Shown here: piece by piece, positions 8,511 to 17,347 of the stretch
How positions within the stretch are numbered: position 1 is the stretch's first letter
Layout: each line of letters begins with the position of its first letter
NCBI RefSeq assembly: GCF_000349845.1
Contig: NC_020829.1
Span: forward strand, 5,587,001 to 5,651,000
DNA: 64,000 nucleotides
Direction: 5' to 3'
Source: Pseudomonas sp. ATCC 13867
GTDB taxonomy: Bacteria > Pseudomonadota > Gammaproteobacteria > Pseudomonadales > Pseudomonadaceae
Notes under the pieces: generated by a model
What the model saw: the letters and a program-made list of their open reading frames with translations, nothing else
Databases searched by the model: none
Told to the model about the DNA's origin: nothing
Program-made: the position numbers and the translations under genes

Positions 8511-9693
8511 AGCGTTTTTCCTTCAGCAGTTCGGCGGCGCACAGGGCGATGCGGCGGCAGGCTTCGCGCAGTGGTTCGGCGCCGAGCACCAGGCCGAGGC
8601 GGATGTGCCCGGCGGCGCTGGGGCCGAAGGCTTCGCCGGCCAGCACGGAGACGCCGTGGCGATCCAGCAGCAGGTTGGAGAAATCCTGGGCGGAAAGCCC
8701 GGTGGCGCGGATATCCACCATCACGAACATGCCGCCGTCCGGGCGCAGGGCGCGCACGCCAACGCAATCGGCGAGGCAGTCGAGCACCAGGTCGCGGCGC
8801 TGGCGGTAGGCCTCGCGCATGGCTTCCAGTTCCGGCAGCTTGGCCTCCAGCGCGGTGCAGGCGGCGTCCTGGATGAAGTCCGGCGAGCCGTAGAGCATGC
8901 ACAGGGCGAGGTTTTCCAGGTGCGCGCAGAGTTCCTGCGGGCCAACCACCCAGCCCACGCGCCAGCCGGTCATGGCGTGGGATTTCGACAGGCTGTTGAG
9001 GGTCGCGGTGCGCTCGGCCATGCCCGGCAGGCTGGCGGGGCTGATGTGCTCGCCGTCGAACAGCAGCTCGCTGTAGACCTCATCGGAAATCATCCACAGG
9101 TCGTGGCTTATGCACAGCTCGGCCAGCTTCTCCCAAGTGGCGCGCGGCAGGCTGGCGCCGGAGGGGTTGTGCGGGCTGTTGATGGCCAGGGCGCGGGTGC
9201 GCGGGGTGATCAGCGCGGCGACGTCCTCGGCCTGCACGCGGAAGCCGTGCTCGGAACGCACCGACACCGGGATGACCTTGGCGCCGCAGGCGCCGAACAC
9301 CGCCTCGTAGGTGACGTACATCGGCTCGGCGACGATCACCTCGTCACCCGGGTTGAGCACGCACTGCGCCACGGCATACAGCGCGCACTGGGCGCCGGCC
9401 AGCACCACCACTTCATCGGCGGTCACGGCCTGGCCGCTGCGCTGGGTGTGGCGGCGGGCGATGGCTTCGCGCAGCGAACGCTTGCCACGTACATCGGCGT
9501 AATGGGTATTGCCAGCCAGCAGGCTGTCGATGGCCGACTGCACGATGGGTACCGGGGTGTCGAAGTCCGGGTCGCCCACCGACAGCAGCAGGATGTCGTC
9601 GCCCTGCTCCAGGCGCGCCAGGGCGCGGTAGTGGATGTCCCAGGCGGCGGCGCCGTCGCCGGCGATGCGTTGGGTGAAGTTCGAGTAGCGCAT
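8503..9693 (-). CDS. aruH: Arginine:pyruvate transaminase AruH
   Basis: 396-residue fold-type I PLP aminotransferase that matches my memory of P. aeruginosa AruH almost throughout, including the start MRYSNFTQRIAGDGAAAWDI and the GDPDFDTP box. The Schiff-base lysine is Lys237 in SLSKSHAMTGW, and NSPHNPSGA supplies the PLP ring contact. AruH converts L-arginine and pyruvate to 2-ketoarginine and L-alanine in the cytosol, the first step of the arginine transaminase pathway. It lies 55 bases after aruI and overlaps the aldehyde dehydrogenase gene. Confidence 0.95.
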   Translation of the reverse strand: MRYSNFTQRIAGDGAAAWDIHYRALARLEQGDDILLLSVGDPDFDTPVPIVQSAIDSLLAGNTHYADVRGKRSLREAIARRHTQRSGQAVTADEVVVLAGAQCALYAVAQCVLNPGDEVIVAEPMYVTYEAVFGACGAKVIPVSVRSEHGFRVQAEDVAALITPRTRALAINSPHNPSGASLPRATWEKLAELCISHDLWMISDEVYSELLFDGEHISPASLPGMAERTATLNSLSKSHAMTGWRVGWVVGPQELCAHLENLALCMLYGSPDFIQDAACTALEAKLPELEAMREAYRQRRDLVLDCLADCVGVRALRPDGGMFVMVDIRATGLSAQDFSNLLLDRHGVSVLAGEAFGPSAAGHIRLGLVLGAEPLREACRRIALCAAELLKEKRYA

Positions 9694-9748
9694 GCTGTGC
9701 TTCCTTCAAGGTTCCGGAGCCCGTGGGCTCCGGCGGGTGCAACGGGTC

Positions 9749-11359
9749 CTACTGGGCGCAGGCGTGTTTCAGCTCGATCAGGGTGACGCCCGGATGGGCG
9801 AAGCCTTCGCGCAGGTCGCGCTCCAGTTCGTCCAGGCTCTGCGGCTGGCGCATCTCGCAACCATAGGCGCGGCCGAGCAGGGCGAAGTCCGGGTTGCGCG
9901 GCAGGACGCCGATGGGCTCGATGTCCAGGCCGATCATGTCGTCGCGGATCTGCCCCAGCGCATCGTTGTTCCACAGCAGCACCACCAGCGGGCTGTCCAG
10001 CTCCTCGGTGGCGGTGGCCAGTTCCTGCGCGGTGTAGAGGAAGCCGCCGTCACCGACCAGCACCAGGCCGGGGCGCTCCGGCGCGCCGAACTTGGCGCCG
10101 ATGCCGGCCGGCACGCCGTAGCCGAGGGTGCCGTAGCCGGTGGGGTGCAGCCAGCCGCGCGGCGCCTTGCTCGGGTAGAGGTAGTTGCCGCTGTAGGCCA
10201 GCTGGGTCATGTCGCTGGCGATGAAGGCGTTGTCCGGCAGGGCCTTGGCGATGCGCTCCAGGATCGACTTGTGGATAAGTTGCAGCGGCGCGTGGCCGCC
10301 GTCGATCTGCGCGCGCAGCTCGGCGATCCGCGACTGCGCCTTGGCGGCGTCACGGGTAGCACTCGGCAGCGCGGCGAGCAGCGCTTCGGCGGTGGCCTTG
10401 GAGTCGCCCAGCAGCGCCACGGCGCTCGGGTAGAAGTCGTTGAACTTGCGCGAGTCGACATCGACGCGGATCACCTCGCCGGTGACCGGCAGGCGGTCGC
10501 GCCAGAAGTCGGTGTCGGCCATTTCGGTGCCGATGGCCAGGACCACGTCGGCCTCGGCGATCATGTCCCAACCGGCCTGGGTGCACAGGGTGGCGCCGGC
10601 GGACAGCGGCGCTTCCGGAGCCAGCAGGCCCTTGCCGGCGACGCTGGTGAACAGCGGCGCGGCCAGGCGCTCGCTCAGCGCGGCCAGGGCATCGGCGGCA
10701 TGCAGCGCGCCGCCGCCGGCGATGATCATCGGACGCTGGGCGGCCTTGAGTTTATCCACAGCCTGCTTCAGCGCATCGGCGCTGGGCCGGCCACGGCCGG
10801 CGCGGCGTACGACTTCTTGGGTCCAGTCGCGGGCGATGGGCGCGGCGAGCACGTCCAGCGGCACGGAGATGTGCACCGGGCGCGGACGCTCGCTGTCGAA
10901 CACGGCGTAGGCGCGGGCGATCAGTTCGGGCAGGTCTTCCGGGGTCAGCGCCACGGCGGAGAATGCGGTGATCGGCGCGGTCATGGCGCGCTGGTCCTGG
11001 GTCTCGTGCAGGCAGCCCCAGCCCTTGCCCAGGCTGGCGGTGTGGTTGACGCTGGAAATCACCAGCATCGGGATGGAGTCGGCGTAGGCCTGGCCGATGG
11101 CGGTGGCGGCGTTGGTCACGCCGGGGCCGGTGATGATGAAGGCTACGCCCGGCTTGCCGCTGACGCGCGCATAGCCGTCGGCCATGAAGCCGGCGCCCTG
11201 TTCGTGACGGGTCAGCACGTGGCGGATGCCGCTGCCGGGCAGGCCACGGTAGAGCTCCAGGGTGTGCACACCGGGAATGCCGAACACGGTGTCGACGCCG
11301 TAGTTGGCCAGCAGGCGGACCAGGGCCTGGCCGCCGGTGAGGTTCTTGTTCTCTTGCAT
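9749..11359 (-). CDS. aruI: 2-ketoarginine decarboxylase AruI (ThDP enzyme)
   Basis: 536-residue thiamine-diphosphate enzyme that decarboxylates 2-ketoarginine to 4-guanidinobutyraldehyde. The catalytic Glu lies in TRHEQGAGFMADGYAR (about residue 50), and the ThDP motif runs from GDGGFLYT to LLWNND. The ATG at 11359 (MQENKNL) is preferred over a TTG 15 bases upstream because GGGGAG sits eight bases before it. Sequence and position next to aruH fit AruI rather than acetolactate synthase, its closest relative family. A REP pair separates it from the acyl-CoA ligase gene. Confidence 0.94.
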   Translation of the reverse strand: MQENKNLTGGQALVRLLANYGVDTVFGIPGVHTLELYRGLPGSGIRHVLTRHEQGAGFMADGYARVSGKPGVAFIITGPGVTNAATAIGQAYADSIPMLVISSVNHTASLGKGWGCLHETQDQRAMTAPITAFSAVALTPEDLPELIARAYAVFDSERPRPVHISVPLDVLAAPIARDWTQEVVRRAGRGRPSADALKQAVDKLKAAQRPMIIAGGGALHAADALAALSERLAAPLFTSVAGKGLLAPEAPLSAGATLCTQAGWDMIAEADVVLAIGTEMADTDFWRDRLPVTGEVIRVDVDSRKFNDFYPSAVALLGDSKATAEALLAALPSATRDAAKAQSRIAELRAQIDGGHAPLQLIHKSILERIAKALPDNAFIASDMTQLAYSGNYLYPSKAPRGWLHPTGYGTLGYGVPAGIGAKFGAPERPGLVLVGDGGFLYTAQELATATEELDSPLVVLLWNNDALGQIRDDMIGLDIEPIGVLPRNPDFALLGRAYGCEMRQPQSLDELERDLREGFAHPGVTLIELKHACAQ

Positions 11360-11391
11360 GAGGTTGCTCCCCAAGGCTATGGCAGGACCTT

Positions 11392-11460
11392 GTAGGAGCG
11401 AGCTTGCTCGCGAACCAGACCCCGCTGCGGGGGTTCGTTCGCGAGCAAGCTCGCTCCTAC
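11392..11460. repeat. REP inverted pair 2
   Basis: Facing REP cores between the acyl-CoA ligase stop and the aruI start, inside the presumed operon. It may modulate mRNA stability. Confidence 0.9.
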
Positions 11461-11473
11461 AGGCATGACGAAA

Positions 11474-13561
11474 TCATTCGGCGGTGCGGATCAGCGCATC
11501 CACCGCCACAGCGCCTTCGGCGTCCGCCAGCAGTGGGTTCACATCCAGTTCCAGCAGGTTGTCCACGTGCTCGCAGGCGTAGTCGGCGACCGCGCGGATG
11601 GCTTCCACCAGCGCCTCCAGGTTCACCGCCGGGCGGCCGCGGAAACCGGTGAGCAGCGGCGCGCTGCGCAGGCCCAGCAGGGCGTCGCGGATCGCCGCGT
11701 CGGTGGTCGGCAGCAGCAGGCTGCGGCTGTCCTTGAGCAGCTCGACGAGGATGCCGCCGGCGCCCAGCACCAGCGCCAGGCCGAAGCCGTTCTCGCGCTT
11801 GATGCCGACGATCAGCTCGGCCAGTGGCGGATTGGCCATGCGCTCCAGCAGCACCTGGTCGAAGGGCACGCCGGGGGCGTGGCGGGCAATGTTCTCGCGC
11901 ATGTCGAACAACGCGGCTTCCAGCGCCGCCTCGTTGCGCAGGTTGAGCGCCACGCCGCCAGCCTCGGTCTTGTGCGGCAGCTGCGCGCTGACCACTTTCA
12001 GCGCCAGCGGGAAGCCGACGTCGGCAGACGCCTCGCGCGCCTGGGTCGGCGTGCTCAGCGCGGCGCGCGGCAGCGGCAGGCCGAAGGGCTTCAGCGCCTG
12101 CTTGGAATTCCACTCGTCGAGCAGCCGGCCTTCGCTGTCCAGCGCCTGCGGGCAGAGCGGCACCAGCGCGGCTTCGCCACGGGCCAGCAGCGTTTCGCGG
12201 CGCTGGCGGTAGTGGGCGATGCGGCCCCAGGCGGCGAGGCCGTCTTCCACGCCTTGCAGCGCGGCGACGCCGTGGGAATGCAGCAGTTCGCGGGCGTGCT
12301 TGGGCAGCAGCTCCGGCAGCGCGGAGGCGATGAAGCCAACCTTGTCGTGGCGCTCCAGTGCAGCGCAGTAAAGCTCCAGCAGCAGGTCGCACTGCGGGCG
12401 CTCGCCGGTTTCCTCGCCGGGGTAGTCCAGCACCAGCAGGGCGGCATCGGCCGGGGTCTGCAGGGCACTGTCGAGCATGCGCTCGAGCGCCGGGCCGTCG
12501 CCCCAGATGGCGGTGGTGAAGTCCAGCGGGTTGGCGATATTGGCGTAGTCCGGCAGCACCTCGGCCAGTTCGGCGCGCTGCGCATCGACCAGCTTCGGCA
12601 GGCTCAGGCCGTTGCGCTCGGCGTAGTCGGCGATCAGCCCGGCGTCGCCACCGGAGCAGGCCAGCGCGGCGAGGCTGGGGCCGGCCGGCAGGTTGCCGCA
12701 GGCGGCCGCCTTGAGGGTTTCGATGAAGCTCACCGGGCCGCTGACGCGGATCACCCCGAGACGGTCGAACAGCGTGTCGTACAGCGCGTCGGAGCCGGCC
12801 AGGGAGCTGGTGTGGCTGAGCGCGAGCTCGGCGCCGATCTCGGAGACGCCGGTCTTCAGGGCGATCACCGGGATGCCTTTCTGCAGCGCCTTGAAGGCCG
12901 CGCGGGCGAAGCCGGGGACGTTCTTCAAACCTTCCAGGTGCAGGCCGATGGCGGTGACGCGCGGCTCGTCGAGCAGCACGTCCATCAGTTCGGCGACTCC
13001 CAGTTGCGCCTGGTTGCCCACCGAGGCCATGTAGGCGATGGGCAGCGAGCGGTCGCTCATGGACAGGTTGTAGGCGAAGTTGCCGCTCTGGGTCAGCACG
13101 GCCACGCCCTTCTCCACCAGGTGCCCGCCGTGGGCTACCGGCCAGAGCGCTGCGCCGTGCAGGTAATCGAGCAGGCCGTAGCAGTTGGGGCCGAGCAGGG
13201 CCATGTCGCCGGCGCTGGCGAGCAGGCGGCGCTGCAGAACCTCGCCCTCGGCGCCGGTCTCGGCGAAGCCGGAGGCGTAGCAGATGGCGCCGCCGGCGTC
13301 TTTCGCGGCCAGTTCGGCCACGGCCTGTACGGTCAGGTCGCGGTTGGTGGCGACGAACACCGCGTCCGGCCCTTCGGGCAGTTCGGCGATGCTGCGCACG
13401 CAGGGCACGCCTTCGAGTTCGTCGTATTGCGGGTTGACCAGCCACATCGCACCCGGGAAGCCGCCTTCGGCGCAGCGCTGGAGCGCGCGCGCCATGCTGC
13501 GGCCGCCGATGAAGGCCAGGTGCCGGGGCGCCAGCAGGCGCTGGAGGTTTTCTCTTTTCAT
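11474..13561 (-). CDS. ADP-forming acyl-CoA ligase (fused alpha/beta acetyl-CoA synthetase family)
   Basis: 695 residues combining an N-terminal CoA-binding Rossmann domain (RHLAFIGGRSMARAL), succinyl-CoA-synthetase-like domains (ALLGPNCYGLLDY; LTQSGNFAYNLS) and a C-terminal ATP-grasp domain (FPLALKVVSAQLPHKTEAGGVALNL). The family forms acyl-CoA from acid, CoA and ATP, releasing ADP and phosphate. Located between aruI and an acyl-CoA dehydrogenase, it most plausibly activates 4-guanidinobutyrate or a related acid. The substrate is inferred from context only. The start MKRENLQRLLAPRHL fits the family. A CCCTC palindrome separates it from the upstream gene. Confidence 0.82.
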   Translation of the reverse strand: MKRENLQRLLAPRHLAFIGGRSMARALQRCAEGGFPGAMWLVNPQYDELEGVPCVRSIAELPEGPDAVFVATNRDLTVQAVAELAAKDAGGAICYASGFAETGAEGEVLQRRLLASAGDMALLGPNCYGLLDYLHGAALWPVAHGGHLVEKGVAVLTQSGNFAYNLSMSDRSLPIAYMASVGNQAQLGVAELMDVLLDEPRVTAIGLHLEGLKNVPGFARAAFKALQKGIPVIALKTGVSEIGAELALSHTSSLAGSDALYDTLFDRLGVIRVSGPVSFIETLKAAACGNLPAGPSLAALACSGGDAGLIADYAERNGLSLPKLVDAQRAELAEVLPDYANIANPLDFTTAIWGDGPALERMLDSALQTPADAALLVLDYPGEETGERPQCDLLLELYCAALERHDKVGFIASALPELLPKHARELLHSHGVAALQGVEDGLAAWGRIAHYRQRRETLLARGEAALVPLCPQALDSEGRLLDEWNSKQALKPFGLPLPRAALSTPTQAREASADVGFPLALKVVSAQLPHKTEAGGVALNLRNEAALEAALFDMRENIARHAPGVPFDQVLLERMANPPLAELIVGIKRENGFGLALVLGAGGILVELLKDSRSLLLPTTDAAIRDALLGLRSAPLLTGFRGRPAVNLEALVEAIRAVADYACEHVDNLLELDVNPLLADAEGAVAVDALIRTAE

Positions 13562-13583
13562 GTCATGTCTCGGCAGAATTTAT

Positions 13584-13619
13584 CCCTCACCCCCACCCCC
13601 TCTCCCGGAGGGAGAGGGG
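13584..13619. repeat. CCCTC...GAGGG palindromic repeat 2
   Basis: Second copy of the CCCTCACCCC...GGGAGAGGGG palindrome, between the acyl-CoA ligase and acyl-CoA dehydrogenase genes. Confidence 0.75.
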
Positions 13620-13628
13620 AGCGAAGGA

Positions 13629-14789
13629 TCAGCGCAGCAGCGGGCGCAGCAGTTCGCGGGAAATGATGTGGCGCTGGATTTCCGAGGTGCCTTCCCAGAT
13701 GCGCTCGATACGCGCGTTGCGCCAGATGCGTTCCACCGGACCTTCGTCCATCAGGCCCATGCCGCCGAAGATCTGCACGGTCTCGTCGGCGACCTTGCCC
13801 AGCACCTCGCTGGCGAACAGCTTGGCCATGCCGGCCTCGCCGTCGGTCATGCTGCCGCGGTCCATCTTCCAGGCGGTGTGCAGGGTCATCAGCTCGGCGG
13901 CGCGGATCTGCGTGGCCATGTCGGCGAGCTTGAAGGAGATGCCCTGGTAGCTGCCGATGGCCGCACCGAACTGCTTGCGGTCGGCCGACCACTGCAGCGC
14001 CAGGTCCAGCGCGCGCTGGGCCTGGCCGACGCAGTTGGCGGCGACCATCACGCGGCCGGCGGTGAGCCAGGCGTTGGCCACTTCCCAGCCCTTGTCGACT
14101 TCGCCGAGGACCTTGGAAGCCGGCACGCGGCAGTCGTCGAAGAAGATTTCGTAGGTGTGGTAGCCCTTGTTGCTCACGCATTTCGGGCCACGGCGCACGG
14201 TCATGCCGGCGGTGCCCTTGTCCACCAGGAAGGCGGTCACGGCGTTGCGCTTCTTGCCGTTGCGCTCGAAGGTGTCGGTGACCGCGAAGACGATGGCGAA
14301 GTCGGCGTGGCCGGCGTGGCTGATGAAGTGCTTGGAGCCGTTGATCACGAAGTCCTCGCCGTCACGCACGGCGCGGGTCTTGATCGAGTTGGCGTCGGAA
14401 CCGGCGCCCGGCTCGGTGAGGGCGAAGCAGTCGATCTTCTCGCCCTGCACCACCGGCAGCAGGTAGTCCTGGATCTGCTGGCCCTTGCAGGCCATGAGGA
14501 TCTTCGAGGGACGCGCGACGAACACGTGCAGCGCCCAGGAGACCTTGGACAGTTCGCGCTCGACCAGCGCCTGGGACAGGTAGTCCAGGCCGCCGCCGCC
14601 GACTTCCTCGGGCATGTTGAAGGCGTAGAAGCCGGCCGCCAGGGCCTTGCCGCGAATCTTCGCGGCCAGTTCCGGGGACACCGCGTCGGCGCGGTCCACT
14701 TCTTCCTCGTAGGGCAGCAGCTCTTTCTCGACGAAAGCCTTGACCGCCTCGACGAGCATTTCCTGTTCCTGGGTCAGTTGGAAATCCAT
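13629..14789 (-). CDS. Acyl-CoA dehydrogenase (PA4979-like)
   Basis: 386-residue flavoprotein with the acyl-CoA dehydrogenase signatures FALTEPGAGSDA and QIFGGMGLMDEGPVERIWRNARI, and a catalytic Glu in IWEGTSEIQRHII. It introduces a 2,3 double bond into an acyl-CoA and passes electrons to ETF. The ATG at 14789 has AGGTG five bases upstream; a GTG one codon earlier is also possible. It follows the enoyl-CoA hydratase by 17 bases. With the ligase it suggests beta-oxidation-like handling of a CoA ester in arginine catabolism, as the PA4978-PA4980 genes do in P. aeruginosa. Confidence 0.9.
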   Translation of the reverse strand: MDFQLTQEQEMLVEAVKAFVEKELLPYEEEVDRADAVSPELAAKIRGKALAAGFYAFNMPEEVGGGGLDYLSQALVERELSKVSWALHVFVARPSKILMACKGQQIQDYLLPVVQGEKIDCFALTEPGAGSDANSIKTRAVRDGEDFVINGSKHFISHAGHADFAIVFAVTDTFERNGKKRNAVTAFLVDKGTAGMTVRRGPKCVSNKGYHTYEIFFDDCRVPASKVLGEVDKGWEVANAWLTAGRVMVAANCVGQAQRALDLALQWSADRKQFGAAIGSYQGISFKLADMATQIRAAELMTLHTAWKMDRGSMTDGEAGMAKLFASEVLGKVADETVQIFGGMGLMDEGPVERIWRNARIERIWEGTSEIQRHIISRELLRPLLR

Positions 14790-14806
14790 CACATCACCTG
14801 CAGCCG

Positions 14807-15595
14807 TCAGCGGCCTTTGAATTGGGGGGAGCGTTTCTCGGCCACGGCGCGCAGCGCCTCGGCGGCATCTTCACTGCGGCCACAGAGCAGCCCGGCGGCC
14901 TGTTCGGCTTCCAGTTGCTGGGCCAGGGTGCGGGCGGCGCCGTCGCGCATCAGGCGCTTGGTCTGGGCGAAGGCGAAGGTCGGGCCGGCAGCCAGGCGCG
15001 CGGCGAATTCGCCGATCTGGGCCTGCAGCTGATCGTCGGCGACCACTTCGCCGACCAGGCCGGCATTCAGCGCGCGCTCGGCGTTCCACAGCTCGTCGAG
15101 GAACAGCAGGCGCTTGGCCGCTTCGCCGCCGATCAGGCGCGGCAGGTGCCAGCTGGCGCCGGCGTCCGGGCAGTAGGCCATGCCGGTGTAGCCGGCCTTG
15201 AAGCGCGCGGAGGCGCCGGCGATGCGGAAGTCGCAGCACAAGGCCAGGTCCATCCCGGCGCCGACGGCGGTGCCGTTGACGGCGGCGATGGTCGGCTTGT
15301 CCAGGCCGTGCAGGCGACGCATCAGGGCGTGAGCGGTTTCGGTCCAGCCGTAGGTTTCCAGCTCGCCACGGGCTTCGGCCTCGGCCCATTCGGCGAGGTC
15401 GGCGCCGGCGCAGAAGCTGCGGCCTTCGCCGCCGAGCACGATGACGCGTACGGCTTCGTCGGCCTCAAAGGCGTCGAGCAGGGCCAGCAGATTCCTGAGC
15501 GTGGGGACGTCGAGCGCGTTGCGCTGCTCGGGGCGGTTCAGGGTGATCCAGGCGATACCGTCCTGGACCCGGCTGAGCGGGGATGGCTGAGTCAT
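14807..15595 (-). CDS. Enoyl-CoA hydratase/isomerase (PA4980-like)
   Basis: 262 residues of the crotonase fold, starting at MTQPSPLSRVQDG. The oxyanion-hole regions are GEGRSFCAGADL (about 66-77) and NGTAVGAGMDLALCCD. The usual hydratase Glu after GG in the second motif is not obvious (SWHLPRLIGG follows CPDAGA), so an isomerase or another crotonase activity is possible. It is the first gene of the minus-strand run to the quinone reductase. A promoter should lie in 15596-15822. Confidence 0.85.
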   Translation of the reverse strand: MTQPSPLSRVQDGIAWITLNRPEQRNALDVPTLRNLLALLDAFEADEAVRVIVLGGEGRSFCAGADLAEWAEAEARGELETYGWTETAHALMRRLHGLDKPTIAAVNGTAVGAGMDLALCCDFRIAGASARFKAGYTGMAYCPDAGASWHLPRLIGGEAAKRLLFLDELWNAERALNAGLVGEVVADDQLQAQIGEFAARLAAGPTFAFAQTKRLMRDGAARTLAQQLEAEQAAGLLCGRSEDAAEALRAVAEKRSPQFKGR

Positions 15596-15822
15596 GCTGC
15601 CCTCGTTCTTGTAGTCGATTGTGTTGAGGCGTTGGACCAATACTAAACAAGTGTTCAGCAAGACGGCAATCCACCCGAAAGGGTGGCTTGTAACGGCCTG
15701 CGGACTAGCGGGAACGCCGCGCGGCGCGGGGGCTGCCGGAGTTCGGAGGGCAATCGGGGGAGCGCTTGTTACAACTTCGAACAATCGCGGAGGACGGCGC
15801 GGCGAAGGGGCACCGCGCGGGG

Positions 15823-16362
15823 TCAGTCCTGGCTGTGCACCACGACCAGCAGTTCGGCCTGCTCGTCGCCCAGGGAGCGCAGGCGGTGCGGTTTCTGCGC
15901 GTTGAAGTGCAGCGCGTCACCGGTTTCCAGGGTCAGGCGTTCGGACATGAAGTCCACCTCCACCCGTCCCCGGTGGACGAAGATGAACTCCTCGCCCAGG
16001 TGTTCCTTGAAGGTCGAGTGGCTGAAGTCGGCCGGCGGATAGACGATGAACGGCAATAGCGCGCGGTCGCCGATCTGCCGGGCCAGCGACGCATAGGCCG
16101 GGCCTTCGTCGTCGCGCGCCAGCGACTGGCGCTCGCCGCTGCGCACCAGGCTGTAGCCCTCGGCGGAGCCGCTTTCCTCGGCGAACAGTTCTTCCACCTG
16201 GACATTGAGCGCCTTCGACAGCTTGAGCGCCGTGGCAATCGACGGTGTGCTCAGGCCGCGCTCGACCTTGGACAGGTAGCTCTTGGTCATGCCGGTCTTC
16301 TCGGCCAGCGTCTCCAGGGTGATCCCCAGTTTCTTTCTCAGCAATTTCAATCGCATGGACAT
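15823..16362 (-). CDS. XRE-family regulator with C-terminal cupin
   Basis: 179 residues. A helix-turn-helix (LRKKLGITLETLAEKTGMTKSYLSKVERGLSTPSIATALKLS, about 7-48) is followed by a linker and a cupin_2 barrel (HLGEEFIFVHRGRVEVDF ... LETGDALHFNAQKPHRL). This architecture is common in amino-acid and polyamine regulators such as PuuR-like proteins. The start at MSMRLKLLRKK avoids an N-terminal extension. It is divergent from the aldolase gene across 143 bases that contain a perfect palindrome, the likely operator. It probably responds to a small metabolite bound in the cupin. Confidence 0.85.
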   Translation of the reverse strand: MSMRLKLLRKKLGITLETLAEKTGMTKSYLSKVERGLSTPSIATALKLSKALNVQVEELFAEESGSAEGYSLVRSGERQSLARDDEGPAYASLARQIGDRALLPFIVYPPADFSHSTFKEHLGEEFIFVHRGRVEVDFMSERLTLETGDALHFNAQKPHRLRSLGDEQAELLVVVHSQD

Positions 16363-16405
16363 GCAGAACGCCCCTTGGCGTCGGTGCGGAAACTTTTCTC
16401 TTGCT

Positions 16406-16443
16406 AATGACACATTGTGTCATTTAGCTTGATCTGTGTCATT
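16406..16443. promoter_or_regulatory. Palindromic operator with third half-site for the XRE-cupin regulator
   Basis: A perfect inverted repeat AATGACAC-ATT-GTGTCATT occupies 16406-16424, and a further GTGTCATT half-site lies at 16436-16443. Both are between the divergent regulator and class II aldolase genes, where autoregulation and target control would be expected. Confidence 0.65.
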
Positions 16444-16505
16444 GCAACGTAACCGAAATGACCGCGAGCCCCACTCGCGTCCACCCCGAACAGAGGAAGA
16501 CTCTC

Positions 16506-17288
16506 ATGGCAACTACCATGCACCTCCCCAAGAACCAGCTGATCCAGCACGCCGAACGACAGATGCAGGCCAGCCTGTCGGATAATACGTGGACTGCCCG
16601 GCAAAAACTGGCCCTGACCTGCCGGATTCTCTTCGACGGCGGCCACGACTCCGGCCTGGCCGGGCAGATCACCTGTCGCGCGGAACAGCCCGGCACCTAC
16701 TACACCCAGCGCCTGGGGCTGGGCTTCGACGAGATTTCCGCAGGCAACCTGCTGCTGGTCGACGAAGACCTCAAGGTGCTCCAGGGCCAGGGCATGGCCA
16801 ACCCGGCCAACCGCTTCCACAGCTGGGTGTACCGCGCCCGCCCGGACGTCAACTGCATCATCCACACCCACCCGCTGCACGCCGCCGCGCTGTCGATGCT
16901 GGAAGTGCCGCTGGCAGTGTCGCACATGGACCTCTGCCCGCTGTTCGACGACTGCGCCTTCCTCAAGGACTGGCCGGGGGTGCCGGTGGGCAACGAGGAA
17001 GGCGAGATCATCTCCGCCGCCCTGGGTGACAAGCGCGCCATCCTGCTCTCCCACCACGGCCTGCTGGTAACCGGTTCGAGCATCGAGGAAGCCTGCGTGG
17101 TGGCGATGCTGTTCGAGCGCGCCGCGAAGATGCAGTTGCTGGCGATGGCCGCCGGCGAGATCAAGCCGATTCCGCCGGCGTTGGGCAAGGAAGCGCACGA
17201 CTGGATTTCCACGCCCAAGCGCCACGGCGCCGCCTTCAGCTACTACGCCCGGCGCAGCCTGCGCGAGCACGGCGAATGCCTGAGCTGA
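16506..17288 (+). CDS. Class II aldolase/adducin-family protein
   Basis: 260 residues starting at MATTMHLPKNQL, with a good ribosome-binding sequence (GAGGAAGA) upstream. Zinc-site histidines are visible in HTHPLHAAAL and LLSHHGLLVTG, and FDEISAGNLLLVDEDLKVL is typical of the family. Members cleave phosphorylated or carboxylated sugars, or decarboxylate, with a divalent metal. The exact substrate is not predictable. It is followed after 59 bases by a DapA-like lyase and is divergent from the XRE-cupin regulator, so the two enzymes probably form a small regulated operon. Confidence 0.82.
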   Translation: MATTMHLPKNQLIQHAERQMQASLSDNTWTARQKLALTCRILFDGGHDSGLAGQITCRAEQPGTYYTQRLGLGFDEISAGNLLLVDEDLKVLQGQGMANPANRFHSWVYRARPDVNCIIHTHPLHAAALSMLEVPLAVSHMDLCPLFDDCAFLKDWPGVPVGNEEGEIISAALGDKRAILLSHHGLLVTGSSIEEACVVAMLFERAAKMQLLAMAAGEIKPIPPALGKEAHDWISTPKRHGAAFSYYARRSLREHGECLS

Positions 17289-17347
17289 CCGGCCTCCCAC
17301 TCCGATAACTACAACGCCACTTATCCATAAGTGCCCCAGGTGCAACC

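Noticed and set aside
9749..11359. Acetolactate synthase large subunit
   Set aside because: The sequence and its partner aruH fit AruI, and no small regulatory subunit is adjacent.
12091..13445. Alternative frames within the acyl-CoA ligase gene
   Set aside because: They are GC-rich shadows rich in Arg and Pro; the 695-residue frame has all family motifs.
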